This document shows positions 44,866-53,857 of a stretch of DNA of 64,000 nt, one piece after another. Where the stretch lies: positions 62,001-126,000 of the forward strand of contig JAZSMO010000032.1 in the NCBI GenBank assembly GCA_045535935.1, written 5' to 3'. The stretch's first letter is position 1; each line of letters begins with the position of its first letter. The notes under the pieces were generated by a model. That model was not told where the DNA came from. It worked only from the letters and a program-made list of their open reading frames with translations, and did not search any database. The position numbers were made by a program, and so were the translations under genes. This DNA is from SVFI01 sp045535935. GTDB taxonomy: Bacteria; Bacillota; Clostridia; Lachnospirales; Lachnospiraceae.

Positions 44866-46464
44866 ATGACTGAAACACAGAAAAATACCAAGCTGAATAT
44901 GAAAAATACGGATTGGATCGCAGTGGCATTTTTGGGGCTCTGCGTCCTTACGGTGCTGGCGCTTTCGCTTTTTTGCATTTTGTGCCCGGATAATCTGATG
45001 CATTCTGATACCACGGCGGAGGTGATACTTTCCAAGCTTCTTGCCGAGGAGGGGAGTCTGATATCGAAGGAATGGTTCTATTCCACGGAAATCCGGATTG
45101 TGTACTCGCACCTCATCATGATTCCGCTGTTTCACATTTTTTCGGATTACAGTGTCGTAAAGCTTCTTTCCATCTTCATTTTTTATATTTTGCTGATCTA
45201 TGCCTATTATATGCTTGCCAAGAGATTTTCGTTGGACAAAAAGTGGGTGCTTATGTGTTTGGCGCTTTTGTTTGCGCCGCTTTCCAATGAATATTTGGAT
45301 ATGATGTTTATCGGGTGCTTTTACACGTCGCAGACCATTTGCACCTATCTGGTACTTTCCTTTACCATGAAGGAAAAGAAAAGCAAAAAGAACTTTTTGA
45401 TCTGCGGCGGAGTACTGTGTCTGGCGGCTCTGATTCTCGGAATGTCCGGGCTACGTTATCTGGCAAGTTTATATTTGCCGATGGTGCTTTCTTATGCATT
45501 CCTCGCTTTCGGGGAGCCGGATGGTCAGAAAAAAGAGCGGATGATCCCGGTTGCTTTTTCTGTGCTGATGACCGGATTTGCCGGTGTGGGATTTTTGATT
45601 AACAAGTTTTATCTGGCTGTCAATTACAGCTTTGATACGACGTCGGAGGTGGCGTTTGTGCCGATTGCCGAGGTTCCGGAGCGTTTCCTGACCTCGCTTC
45701 GCCTGATGGTGGAATTTATGGGATACCGTGAGATCACGGTTATGACACCGCTGGGACTGGTCAATCCGGTCAAGTGTCTGTTTCTACTTGTTTTTATCGG
45801 AATCGTGGTTTGGCTTTGGAAAAAGCGCATGGAACTTTTAAATGTCACAGAGCGGTTTTTCCTGTATTTCTTCCTGTTTCTGTTTCTGATTAACTGGTAC
45901 ATGTTGATTTTTACCAATGTGCTCATGCAGTACCGTTACTGGCTTCCGGTTTATGTAGTCGGTGTGCTGCTTGTGGGGATTTTCATGCAGAAGTGGAAAC
46001 CGGCGGTTTCGCTGCACAAGACGTTTGCCGCGGTGTTTTTTGCGGTTGTGGTTCTCGCCTCGCTCTACGGGGAGCTTTGGCAGGATGTGAAATACAATGA
46101 CTGTGAAAAGAGATATGGTTATATGGAGTTTCTCGAGCAGAACGGTTATGATTTCGGCTACGCAACGTTCTGGAATGCATCCGTGACGGAGTATCTCAGT
46201 GACGGCAAGATAAAGGTGGGCAATCTGGGCGGTGAGAACGGCGAAGCTGCGCCGTATGAGTGGCTGACGCCGAAATCCTACTACAGAGCAGGCTTCCATG
46301 AAGGAAAGACATTCCTGCTTCTCGCCCGCACGGAGGAAGTCGGCATGGTAAACGGCGACTTCACGGTGATGGAAGATGCGGTCTGCGTATATCAGGATGA
46401 ATATTATGCGGTCTATGAAGGGCAGCAGGGGATGTACCTGTTTTCCGAGGGGTATGAACCGTAG
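44866..46464 (+). CDS. polytopic membrane protein, GT-C-like, unknown
   Basis: The ATG at 44866 follows GGTGG by five bases; an ATG at 44854 in the same frame is possible and would add four residues. The product has about 532 residues, with an N-terminal helix, an outside loop opening with MHSDTTAEV, about eleven more helices and a soluble C-terminal region of about 120 residues. The acidic motif in the first loop recalls GT-C glycosyltransferases, and the general plan is that of the proteins at 6954 and 58028, though the sequence is different. A strong terminator follows 16 bases behind the stop. Confidence 0.68.
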   Translation: MTETQKNTKLNMKNTDWIAVAFLGLCVLTVLALSLFCILCPDNLMHSDTTAEVILSKLLAEEGSLISKEWFYSTEIRIVYSHLIMIPLFHIFSDYSVVKLLSIFIFYILLIYAYYMLAKRFSLDKKWVLMCLALLFAPLSNEYLDMMFIGCFYTSQTICTYLVLSFTMKEKKSKKNFLICGGVLCLAALILGMSGLRYLASLYLPMVLSYAFLAFGEPDGQKKERMIPVAFSVLMTGFAGVGFLINKFYLAVNYSFDTTSEVAFVPIAEVPERFLTSLRLMVEFMGYREITVMTPLGLVNPVKCLFLLVFIGIVVWLWKKRMELLNVTERFFLYFFLFLFLINWYMLIFTNVLMQYRYWLPVYVVGVLLVGIFMQKWKPAVSLHKTFAAVFFAVVVLASLYGELWQDVKYNDCEKRYGYMEFLEQNGYDFGYATFWNASVTEYLSDGKIKVGNLGGENGEAAPYEWLTPKSYYRAGFHEGKTFLLLARTEEVGMVNGDFTVMEDAVCVYQDEYYAVYEGQQGMYLFSEGYEP

Positions 46465-46480
46465 GTAAGGTTTTTGAAGG

Positions 46481-46509
46481 AATCCGTCCACTTTTGTGGG
46501 CGGATTTTT
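46481..46509 (+). terminator. intrinsic terminator of the 44866 gene
   Basis: AATCCGTCCAC (46481-46491) pairs with GTGGGCGGATT (46496-46506), with one G-U pair, around a TTTT loop. Three further T residues follow. Confidence 0.85.
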
Positions 46510-46541
46510 GTAGTAGGGGACGTTGGTTTATGGATTAGATA

Positions 46542-46582
46542 GGTATGTGACTGCGGTTTGGATGGGTATGTGACTGCGGTTT
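46542..46582 (+). repeat. 18-bp direct repeat at the left edge of the half-site array
   Basis: GGTATGTGACTGCGGTTT is present exactly twice, at 46542-46559 and 46565-46582, with starts 23 bp apart. The second copy overlaps the first TTACGGT half-site. The CTGCGGTT part is a variant of the array motif. Confidence 0.8.
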
Positions 46583-46847
46583 ACGGTTTAGATATATGCT
46601 TCTTACAAATCAACCGTAATAATTTTTTCGTCTTACGGTTTAAATAGCGATATCCGGAATTCAACCGTAATTTTTCAGGGGTTTTACGGGTGTTTTTTCT
46701 GTTCTTGCTAATATGACCGTAATACTCCCGGAATATTTACGGTTTGAATTTCAAAAACGGTAAGATAACCGTAAATGCCCGTTAATCTTACGGTGGTATC
46801 AGTAGAAATCATGTATTAGACCGTAAGAGCCCGGATTTTTTACGGTT
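46581..46847. repeat. phased array of TTACGGT/ACCGTAA half-sites
   Basis: This stretch lies within the gene-free interval 46465-46990. TTACGGT-type sites start at 46581, 46633, 46684 (TTACGGG), 46737, 46788 and 46840. The inverted form ACCGTAA starts one base after 46612, 46663, 46715, 46767 and 46819, which are given as the eight-base (A/G)ACCGTAA. Orientation alternates strictly. Successive eight-base starts are 31, 21, 30, 21, 31, 22, 30, 21, 31 and 21 bp apart, so the period is 51-53 bp. The sequence between sites is not conserved except for a weaker CCGGAAT-like element. This suggests protein binding to DNA, not a coding or CRISPR origin. No ORF is supported here. Confidence 0.85.
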
Positions 46848-46927
46848 CCATATACCAAAACCGGAATACAAGCGGTATGAACCGCAGACAATGAAACATA
46901 GACGAAAAAACATAGCCCAAGAGCCAC

Positions 46928-46957
46928 AAAAAGCGACAGCAATTTGCTGTCGCTTTT
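46928..46957 (-). terminator. intrinsic terminator of the flavoprotein gene
   Basis: A 13-bp perfect stem (46929-46941 with 46945-46957) has an ATT loop. Read on the minus strand it ends in five U residues. With T residues on the other side it may work in both directions. Confidence 0.9.
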
Positions 46958-46990
46958 ACCTATCACTTTTATGTTGAAATCCTATTACAT

Positions 46991-48583
46991 TTACGTCTGG
47001 CTTTCGTTTGTCTCGTGATATTCTTTTTCTGTATTGACATTCCAAATTAGGGTTTTGTCTGTGCTTCCGGCCTTGATCGCGTTAACAGCTTCGATGGCGG
47101 TCAACATGGAGTGGTCCATGTTGTTGTAACGGTGCTGGCCGTTTCTTCCGATACAGAAAAGATTTTCGATGGAAGACAGGTATTCCTGTACCTTGTCGAA
47201 CTGTTTGTAAGTTCCAAAGTATGCAGGATAAGCTTTTTTTACGCGGATGTGTGTGGCATCCAGCACATCGTCCTCGGAGATAATATCAATCTTAACCAGT
47301 TCGCTGATGGCAAACTTGATGAATTCTTCTCTTGGCATGTTCCACATGGAATCGCCTTCGTTGCAGAAATACTCCAGTCCGACCCAGACCGTTTCCTCGT
47401 TTTTGGCTGGGAGGTAAGGAGACCAGTTGTTAAATACCTGAAGACGTCCGATTTTGACATCCCGCTCCTGGATGTAAATCCAGCAGTCTGGAACGATGTT
47501 GTTTACGGTCTTCATCTTTGTCAGGTTTTTAATGAGCAGTTTGTTTACAAGAAGTCCAACAGTGATGAAATCGCGGTAAGGAAGCTCTTTGGCGATGTCG
47601 TGAACATCGGCCGGAGCGTCATCCTCCATGGCAATCACAAGATCTTTGATCGGCATTGTGGAGAAGTAATAGTCTCCGGTGTAAACTGTCTTTTCGTCGG
47701 TCAGCTGCTCCATGGAATCTTCCTCACCGGAAATGGTCTTTGTGAATTCCACACCGGAAATCTTTCCGTTTTCCTGCATGATGCGGGTTGCTTTTGCGTT
47801 GAATATAATCTCGCCGCCCATGTCGCGGATGTCGTCCGCCATTTTCTCCCAAAGCTGTCCCGGACCGAGCTTCGGATAGAGGAACTGCTCGATGAGGGAA
47901 GTGGAATTGGTTTTATATTTCGGGTTGAACAATTTTGCAAAAAACTCGAGAATTACCTTTCCGAGGGAGAGCTCTTTGACACGCTGAGCGCCCCAGTCCG
48001 GTGCGATGTTGCTCGGGTGAACGCCCCAGAGCTTCTCGGTGTAGTCCTCAAAGAACATGCTGTAAAGCGGTTTTCCGAAACGGTTGATATAAAAATCTTC
48101 CAGAGAATTTTCTTTTCTTTTGATCACGCAGGAATACAGGTATCCGAATCCGGCCTTGATGGTGCGCCAAAGTCCCATGTTGATAAAGGTTTCCGGTTTC
48201 ATGGAAATCGGATAGTCAAAAAACTTGCGCAGGAAGAAAATACGGCTGACGCGGGTACGTGTCAGGGATACACGGTCTTCCTTTTCCGGATTAGGTCCGC
48301 CCTCTGCAAGGGTGACTTCCCGTCCGAGGAGAAGATCATCGCTGGCCGGTGCGCCCTGAAGAGGCATGATTTCTTTCCAAAGCTCGTTCACTTCCTCGTT
48401 TTTTGAGAAAAAACGGTGACCGCCAAGGTCCATGCGGTTTCCTTTGTACTGCGCCGTACGGGAAATTCCGCCGATGTACTTGGTTTCCTCCAAAATGACC
48501 GGTTTGATATCTGTTTCTTTTAAGAGACGGTAGGCAGCGGTAAGACCTGCCGGACCGGCTCCGATAATAATCGCCTTTTTCAT
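46991..48583 (-). CDS. FAD/NAD(P)-dependent oxidoreductase, UDP-galactopyranose-mutase/protoporphyrinogen-oxidase-like
   Basis: The 530-residue protein opens with the Rossmann motif IIIGAGPAGLTAAYRL (GAGPAG at 8-13). VILEETKYIGGISRT and DLGGHRFFSKNEEV follow, which bind FAD in the amine-oxidase/UDP-galactopyranose mutase superfamily. It is longer than Glf (about 370 residues), so a true mutase function is uncertain. The family is common in surface polysaccharide loci next to GtrA and GT2 genes. AAAGGA precedes the ATG. It has a good promoter at 48629-48657 and a terminator at 46928-46957, so it is probably a single-gene transcript. Confidence 0.85.
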   Translation of the reverse strand: MKKAIIIGAGPAGLTAAYRLLKETDIKPVILEETKYIGGISRTAQYKGNRMDLGGHRFFSKNEEVNELWKEIMPLQGAPASDDLLLGREVTLAEGGPNPEKEDRVSLTRTRVSRIFFLRKFFDYPISMKPETFINMGLWRTIKAGFGYLYSCVIKRKENSLEDFYINRFGKPLYSMFFEDYTEKLWGVHPSNIAPDWGAQRVKELSLGKVILEFFAKLFNPKYKTNSTSLIEQFLYPKLGPGQLWEKMADDIRDMGGEIIFNAKATRIMQENGKISGVEFTKTISGEEDSMEQLTDEKTVYTGDYYFSTMPIKDLVIAMEDDAPADVHDIAKELPYRDFITVGLLVNKLLIKNLTKMKTVNNIVPDCWIYIQERDVKIGRLQVFNNWSPYLPAKNEETVWVGLEYFCNEGDSMWNMPREEFIKFAISELVKIDIISEDDVLDATHIRVKKAYPAYFGTYKQFDKVQEYLSSIENLFCIGRNGQHRYNNMDHSMLTAIEAVNAIKAGSTDKTLIWNVNTEKEYHETNESQT

Positions 48584-48628
48584 TGTTTAAGTCCTTTGTT
48601 TTTGATTAGTAAAGTACCATACTTTATA

Positions 48629-48657
48629 ATAATAGCGGATTTAAACGAAAGCGTCAA
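48629..48657 (-). promoter_or_regulatory. predicted promoter of the flavoprotein gene
   Basis: On the minus strand TTGACG (48652-48657), a 17-base spacer and TATTAT (48629-48634) each match five of six consensus bases. Confidence 0.75.
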
Positions 48658-48699
48658 TGTGTTGATTTGTTTTGTCCGTCCAAAAGCATAAAATGATGT

Positions 48700-48728
48700 T
48701 TGACGAAGTTACGCCTGCATTGTAAAAT
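48700..48728 (+). promoter_or_regulatory. predicted promoter of the fn3-VanY gene
   Basis: TTGACG (48700-48705), a 17-base spacer and TAAAAT (48723-48728) stand 24 bases before the ATG. It is divergent from the flavoprotein promoter, with the same -35 sequence. Confidence 0.75.
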
Positions 48729-48751
48729 GGTAAAAGCGGAGGATAATAAAT

Positions 48752-50425
48752 ATGATGAACATAAGAGGAAAAAAAGCAGCTGCGTGGATGTTGCTGACAG
48801 GGATTATTTTTACATCATTGTTCGGCGATACAGCCATGATTTTGGCGTCGACGGTATCTGAAAATCAGGTCATGCAGGACATGACAGCGCAGGAGCAGGT
48901 GTCCGGCAATCAGATTGAGATAAATACAGAGGAAAAGGCTGACCCGAAGGGGACATCCGATTCGGAAGAAAGTGTAAAGCAGGCGACGGTTACGCAGACG
49001 ACGAGTGAAGCAGCCGCAGTGTCCGATAACGATACACAGAAAAAACCGCTGACAGTAGACAAGGTGACAGGTGTGTCAGTTACATCAAAGACATATACTT
49101 CCCTCGAAATTAAGTTTGCTGCGTTATACGGATCCGCCGGTTACGAAATTTACCGCGGAACGGGCAAAAACAGCATGTCAATGATTAAGGAGCTGGCTAA
49201 GACACAGACTTCTTATGTGGATGCGGGATTGACAACGGGGACAACCTATTACTATAAAGTGCGTGCTTACGCCATCGATGCGGCCGGCAAAAAAGTATAC
49301 GGTGCATTTTCCGAGATTGGTACAGCGGTGCCAAAGCTGACAATTCCGGTGATAACATCGGCCAAATCCACCAATTATAATAAAATTAAGATTACTTACA
49401 ATAGAGTGACGGAAGCAAATGGTTATGTGATTTACCGTTCTACGAAAAAGAATTCTGGATTTAAAAAGATTGCCACAATTAAAAAAGGCAAAACCGTAAC
49501 ATATACAGACAAAAAACGTACCACGGGAAAGACCTATTACTACAAAGTCCGCGCATACCGCAAGGTAAACGGAAAGCGGGTGTACAGTGAGTATTCTGCG
49601 GTAGTGGCTGCGAAAGCGACACTGAAAAAACCGAAAATAAGAACGGTCACCGTAGAGTCTGCGGACACAGCGCTTGTAAAATGGAAAAAAGTGACCGGAG
49701 CTTCCGGCTATTATGTGTATCGCAGTACAAAGAAGGACGGAACGTATAAAAAGGCGGCGCATATTAAAAACGGTGCGACGACATCGGTTTATGTGGACGG
49801 ACAGCAGAACGGAAAGACCTATTACTACAAGGTTCGTGCGTACCGCAAGGTAAAAGGAAAGAAAAAATATTCGCCGTATTCCGGTATTTTGTGTGCGACA
49901 TTTAACCGTTTGTCATCAGGAGATGAGACATACCAGCAGAAGGCCCAGCGTATTTTTGGATTGGATTATTACAAAAAATACGGTTCAAAAGAAGAGGCGG
50001 AACTCCACATGAAGACAATCAAGATTCAGGTGTGGGATTTTGCTGCGGACGGCGTGACGAAAGTCACAAAGACCAGAACGCTGACGGTACACAAAAATAT
50101 CGCGGATACCGTACAGCAGATTTTTAAAGAAATTTACGAGGGAAAAGAAAAATTCCCGATTAAAAATGTAGGCGGATACAGCTGGAGAGGTGACACGTCA
50201 CGGTCTGAGCACTGTTGCGGTCTGGCCATCGACATCAACTGGGAAGAAAATTACCTGATTGACAATGGTGTCATAATCAGCGGAAAACTATATCAGCCGG
50301 GGGTTAACCCGTATTCTATCCCGACGGACGGCGAAGTGGCAAAGATTATGAAAAAATACGGTTTTTCCCAGGGAATTTGGGGAAATCGTTGTGACTACAT
50401 GCATTTCTCCTATTTCGGAACATAA
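48752..50425 (+). CDS. secreted VanY-type (M15) carboxypeptidase with three fn3 repeats
   Basis: The 557-residue protein has a signal peptide (about 1-33), a Thr/Glu/Gln-rich linker to about 100 and three fn3 repeats (about 102-194, 196-287, 290-385). A C-terminal M15 peptidase domain follows. Zinc ligands are seen in SEHCCGLAIDIN (near residue 485) and DYMHFS (near 549). M15 enzymes trim D-Ala-D-Ala ends of peptidoglycan stems. The fn3 repeats carry the GKTYYYKVRAYR motif and are close to those in the partial peptidase at the window start, so the module has been shared between wall enzymes. The GGAGG before the first ATG decides the start. The next gene follows after 28 bases without a terminator. 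Confidence 0.88.
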   Translation: MMNIRGKKAAAWMLLTGIIFTSLFGDTAMILASTVSENQVMQDMTAQEQVSGNQIEINTEEKADPKGTSDSEESVKQATVTQTTSEAAAVSDNDTQKKPLTVDKVTGVSVTSKTYTSLEIKFAALYGSAGYEIYRGTGKNSMSMIKELAKTQTSYVDAGLTTGTTYYYKVRAYAIDAAGKKVYGAFSEIGTAVPKLTIPVITSAKSTNYNKIKITYNRVTEANGYVIYRSTKKNSGFKKIATIKKGKTVTYTDKKRTTGKTYYYKVRAYRKVNGKRVYSEYSAVVAAKATLKKPKIRTVTVESADTALVKWKKVTGASGYYVYRSTKKDGTYKKAAHIKNGATTSVYVDGQQNGKTYYYKVRAYRKVKGKKKYSPYSGILCATFNRLSSGDETYQQKAQRIFGLDYYKKYGSKEEAELHMKTIKIQVWDFAADGVTKVTKTRTLTVHKNIADTVQQIFKEIYEGKEKFPIKNVGGYSWRGDTSRSEHCCGLAIDINWEENYLIDNGVIISGKLYQPGVNPYSIPTDGEVAKIMKKYGFSQGIWGNRCDYMHFSYFGT

Positions 50426-50453
50426 AATGCCAGCATAAGAAAGAGAGAAGTTT

Positions 50454-51398
50454 ATGGACAAAATAGCAGTACTGATTCCTTGCTATAATGAAAGTAAGAC
50501 AATTGCAAAAGTGATTCGGGATTTCCGAAAGGAACTTCCGGAAGCCACCATATATGTGTATGACAATAACTCCACGGATGAGACCGACCGCATCGCAAAA
50601 GAGAACGGTGCAATCGTGCGTTATGAGCGTAAACAAGGCAAAGGAAACGTAATTCGCAGAATGTTCCGCGAGATTGACGCAGAATGTTATATCATGGTGG
50701 ATGGGGATGACACGTATCCTGCGGACTGCGCAGGAGAAATGGTGCAAAAAGTATTTGAGGAAAATTCCGATATGGTCATCGGGGATCGGTTGTCTTCCAC
50801 TTATTTTAAGGAAAACAAGCGCCCATTCCACAATGTGGGGAATAAACTTGTCAGAGAAAGTATTAATTTGCTTTTTAAGGCCAATATCAAGGATATGATG
50901 ACCGGTTATCGTGCCTTCAGCTACGAGTTTGTAAAAACGTTTCCGGTTTTATCCAATGGGTTTGAGATCGAGACAGAGATGAGTATTCATGCAGCCGAGA
51001 TGGGAATGCAGATCGACAATGTGGTGATTGAGTACAGAGACCGCCCGGAGGGAAGCGAGTCAAAACTCAACACGTTCCGGGACGGATTCCGGGTGCTTCA
51101 TATGATTATGCATCTGTTCCGCAACTACAAGCCGCTTTCGTTCTTTTCTACCATATCGGTGCTTTTGACGGCGCTTTCGCTTGGATTCCTTGCGCCGGTA
51201 TTGTGGGAGTATTTCCAGACCGGAATGGTGGGAAGATTCCCGACATTGATCGTTTGCAGTTTTGTTTTTATTGCAGCGATTCTCTCCGTGTTTACGGGAC
51301 TGATTTTATCGTCCATTGTGCACAAGAACCGCCAGGAATTTGAAGACCAGCTAAAGCGTGCTTATGAGAGGAAGCAGATGCTGAAAAAAGAGAACTGA
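50454..51398 (+). CDS. GtrB-like family 2 glycosyltransferase with two C-terminal helices
   Basis: The 314-residue enzyme has the GT-A domain in its first 215 residues, with AVLIPCYNESKTI, VYDNNSTDET and the metal site MVDGDDTYP. GDRLSSTY and TGYRAFS follow, as in polyprenyl-phosphate glycosyltransferases. Two membrane helices (about 225-250 and 260-285) and a basic tail end the protein. It would attach a sugar to polyprenyl phosphate as donor for GT-C enzymes such as the neighbouring membrane proteins. The donor sugar is unknown. AGAGAGAAG precedes the ATG. Confidence 0.87.
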   Translation: MDKIAVLIPCYNESKTIAKVIRDFRKELPEATIYVYDNNSTDETDRIAKENGAIVRYERKQGKGNVIRRMFREIDAECYIMVDGDDTYPADCAGEMVQKVFEENSDMVIGDRLSSTYFKENKRPFHNVGNKLVRESINLLFKANIKDMMTGYRAFSYEFVKTFPVLSNGFEIETEMSIHAAEMGMQIDNVVIEYRDRPEGSESKLNTFRDGFRVLHMIMHLFRNYKPLSFFSTISVLLTALSLGFLAPVLWEYFQTGMVGRFPTLIVCSFVFIAAILSVFTGLILSSIVHKNRQEFEDQLKRAYERKQMLKKEN

Positions 51399-51436
51399 GA
51401 GGTGTATCGAAAGCGCAAAATGTAAGGGGGTAAGTT

Positions 51437-53851
51437 ATGAAAAAATGGGTTAGTTGTTTGGCGGCGATGCTGCTGTTATTCTTTTTTGGAAATATGAGCG
51501 TGTTTGCGGCAGCGGATACAACTGCGCCGGAAGTGCGCAGTGTTACAATTAATACAACGGAGGTCAGCAAACCGGGAACGGTTTCGGTTTCTTTGGATAT
51601 TGTGGAAGAGGAAGTCGGAGTGGCGTCCATTTCGATGGCTTTATATGCGTATCGAGGGGACCAAATGGTTATGGTATCGGCCACAAAAGAGTTTGAGAAT
51701 GCAGGATATACGGGGGCGTATTCTTTGGATATTCCGATTACTGATACGAACGTTGCAGGTGAGTATTATGTAGGTCAAATTGATATTTTTGATTATGCCG
51801 GAAATAAACGCATGTACTGGAATAGTTGGAAAAAGGATGGGTATGATTTAGAGAATGAAAGTGGATATGTTGCGGATTTTCATAATTCCGACGTAAAGTG
51901 CTATATTGTTGATAATAAAACAGTTACAGTGATTTCAGACGGTGATGATGAGGCTCCTTTTGTAACGAGTGTCAATGTAGCAACAACTACAGTGAATAAG
52001 GGACAAAATATTAAATTGCAGCTTGAGGTTTCAGATGAGTCGGCGATACAGAGCGTGTTGGTTGCTTTGTATGGCTATAGAGGGGCTCAGATAATTCAGA
52101 TACCGGCAGTCGCTTCGTGGAAACAGAATGGTGATATAATTGATGTGCAAATACCGGTTGCGACAAATGATATGTCTGGGGAATACTATATTGGGCAAAT
52201 AAATGTTACAGATGTGGCTGGCAACGAGCGTATGTACTGGAATGGTTGGAAGGCAGATGGGTATGATACGGATACGGCAGGTGCCTATGTTGCAGATTTT
52301 CATAACAGTGATTATAAATGTTATATCAAAAATAATGCGATTGTGAATGTTCCTTCAAATGGAGATGATATAGCCCCATTTATTGAAAAAATAGAATTGA
52401 AAAATACAACGATTACGAAACCAGGGGTTATAAAAATCAATATTCATGCTGTAGATGATTTTTCAATTGAAGAATGTCGTGTTTGTTTATATATGTTTAA
52501 GGGCGAACAGATGGAAATGCTGAGCGGTTGGGTGACAGATGTCAGCGGCGGAGCAAGTGAAGTTTTGCAAATAAGCATTCCGGTGTCTACTGATAACGTG
52601 TGTGGAACATATTACATAGGTCAAATTAATATTAAGGACAAAGCCGGTAATGAACGAATGTACTGGAATGGTTGGAAAAAGAATCAGTATGATACTGACA
52701 GTACTAAAGCATACGTTCCTGATTTTTATGACAATTCTAATAAGGCGTATGTAGTAAACAATGCGACTATCACAATCAAAGAAGAATTCGACGTTGCTTT
52801 TGAGTATGGTCTTTCCAATAAAAATCTGTTGGCGATGGTTCAGCAGATGGGGGAAGGAAAAACAGCCAAGATCCGCATTGACGGAAATGGTATTGCGCCG
52901 AAGGAGTTATTCCAGGCGATTAAAACAAAAGATAAAACATTGGTTTTTTATAAAAATAATTATCAGTGGATATTTAACGGAAAAAATATCAGTACGCCGA
53001 AAGATATCAGTCTGTTAATTACATTTGCGATGGTAGACGGAAGTACATATGGGACGGACAAAAGCCTGATGCAGATTGATTTTCCGGAGAACGGAAAACT
53101 TCCGGGAAAATCTAACGTGCGCATCAAGTCAGATTATACTTATAATATTTTTAATCTGAAGAATGAAATATATCTTTATTATCTTGATAAAAATAATAAG
53201 AAGGTGTCTTATGAGAAAGATAGTAAGATAGAGTATGTTTTGGATGGAACCGACCATTGGTGTAAGTTTGATATAAAGCATAATTCAACATATTTGGTGT
53301 CCGGAGAGCAGTTTGCTGAGGATATTAAGGTAAAGAAAATAGAAATCAGCGGAGTGTCGAAAAAAATAGCGTATGGCAAGAAGATAAAACTTGTTGCGGA
53401 TGTTTATCCGTATACCGCTCAAAACAAAGCGGTGAACTGGAAGAGCAGTAATAAAAAGTATGCTACAGTGAATGCAAAAGGTGTTGTCACACTTAAAAGA
53501 GCCGGTGTTGGCAAGACGGTCACAATTACTGCAACTGCCAAGGATGGCAGTAAGGTAAAGGCAAAATACAAAATAAAAATTATGCATGGGGCCGTAAAAA
53601 AGATTAAGCTGACAGCAAAGAGTACGATAAAGGCCGGAAAAACTGTGAAAGTGAAAGCAACGGTGAAAGCGACATCTTCAAAGGCGAATACCAAGCTGAA
53701 ATGGACGTCTTCCAATGAACAATATGCCAAGGTTAATTCCAAAGGTGTCGTAAAAACAAAGGCGGCCGGCAAAGGAAAAACGGTGACGATTACTGCGACA
53801 TCGACCGATGGAACAAATAAAAAAGCAAAAATTAAAATTAAACTAAAATAA
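51437..53851 (+). CDS. secreted surface protein with three unknown 140-residue repeats and two Ig-like domains
   Basis: The 804-residue protein has a signal peptide cut probably at AAA-D near residue 26. Three repeats follow at about 27-166, 171-306 and 311-448. Each ends with the block YYIGQIN..D.AGNERMYWNGWK....D and DFHNSD..CYI. A unique segment (about 450-630) comes next, then two Big_2 domains with KWTSSNEQYAKVN-type motifs at the C-terminus. No catalytic motif or LPXTG anchor is visible. The repeat was not recognised as a named family. Ig-like context suggests adhesion or wall binding. Base composition is more AT-rich than in its neighbours, which may reflect later acquisition. Confidence 0.8.
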   Translation: MKKWVSCLAAMLLLFFFGNMSVFAAADTTAPEVRSVTINTTEVSKPGTVSVSLDIVEEEVGVASISMALYAYRGDQMVMVSATKEFENAGYTGAYSLDIPITDTNVAGEYYVGQIDIFDYAGNKRMYWNSWKKDGYDLENESGYVADFHNSDVKCYIVDNKTVTVISDGDDEAPFVTSVNVATTTVNKGQNIKLQLEVSDESAIQSVLVALYGYRGAQIIQIPAVASWKQNGDIIDVQIPVATNDMSGEYYIGQINVTDVAGNERMYWNGWKADGYDTDTAGAYVADFHNSDYKCYIKNNAIVNVPSNGDDIAPFIEKIELKNTTITKPGVIKINIHAVDDFSIEECRVCLYMFKGEQMEMLSGWVTDVSGGASEVLQISIPVSTDNVCGTYYIGQINIKDKAGNERMYWNGWKKNQYDTDSTKAYVPDFYDNSNKAYVVNNATITIKEEFDVAFEYGLSNKNLLAMVQQMGEGKTAKIRIDGNGIAPKELFQAIKTKDKTLVFYKNNYQWIFNGKNISTPKDISLLITFAMVDGSTYGTDKSLMQIDFPENGKLPGKSNVRIKSDYTYNIFNLKNEIYLYYLDKNNKKVSYEKDSKIEYVLDGTDHWCKFDIKHNSTYLVSGEQFAEDIKVKKIEISGVSKKIAYGKKIKLVADVYPYTAQNKAVNWKSSNKKYATVNAKGVVTLKRAGVGKTVTITATAKDGSKVKAKYKIKIMHGAVKKIKLTAKSTIKAGKTVKVKATVKATSSKANTKLKWTSSNEQYAKVNSKGVVKTKAAGKGKTVTITATSTDGTNKKAKIKIKLK

Positions 53852-53857
53852 TATATC

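Larger units (their letters stand above)
46451..46887. repeat. 14-bp near-identical direct repeat flanking the array region
   Basis: GGTATGAACCGTAG (46451-46464, ending with the stop codon of the upstream gene) recurs with one change as GGTATGAACCGCAG at 46874-46887. The region between them holds the terminator, the 18-bp direct repeat and the half-site array. The entry spans both copies. Confidence 0.6.

Noticed and set aside
46581..46847. CRISPR array
   Set aside because: Only 7-8 bases are conserved, they alternate in orientation, and the intervals are 13-14 and 22-24 bases. No cas genes are present.
47111..48406. 431-codon open frame antisense to the flavoprotein gene
   Set aside because: It lies wholly opposite a well-conserved flavoprotein with promoter and terminator, and shows no domain or ribosome binding site.
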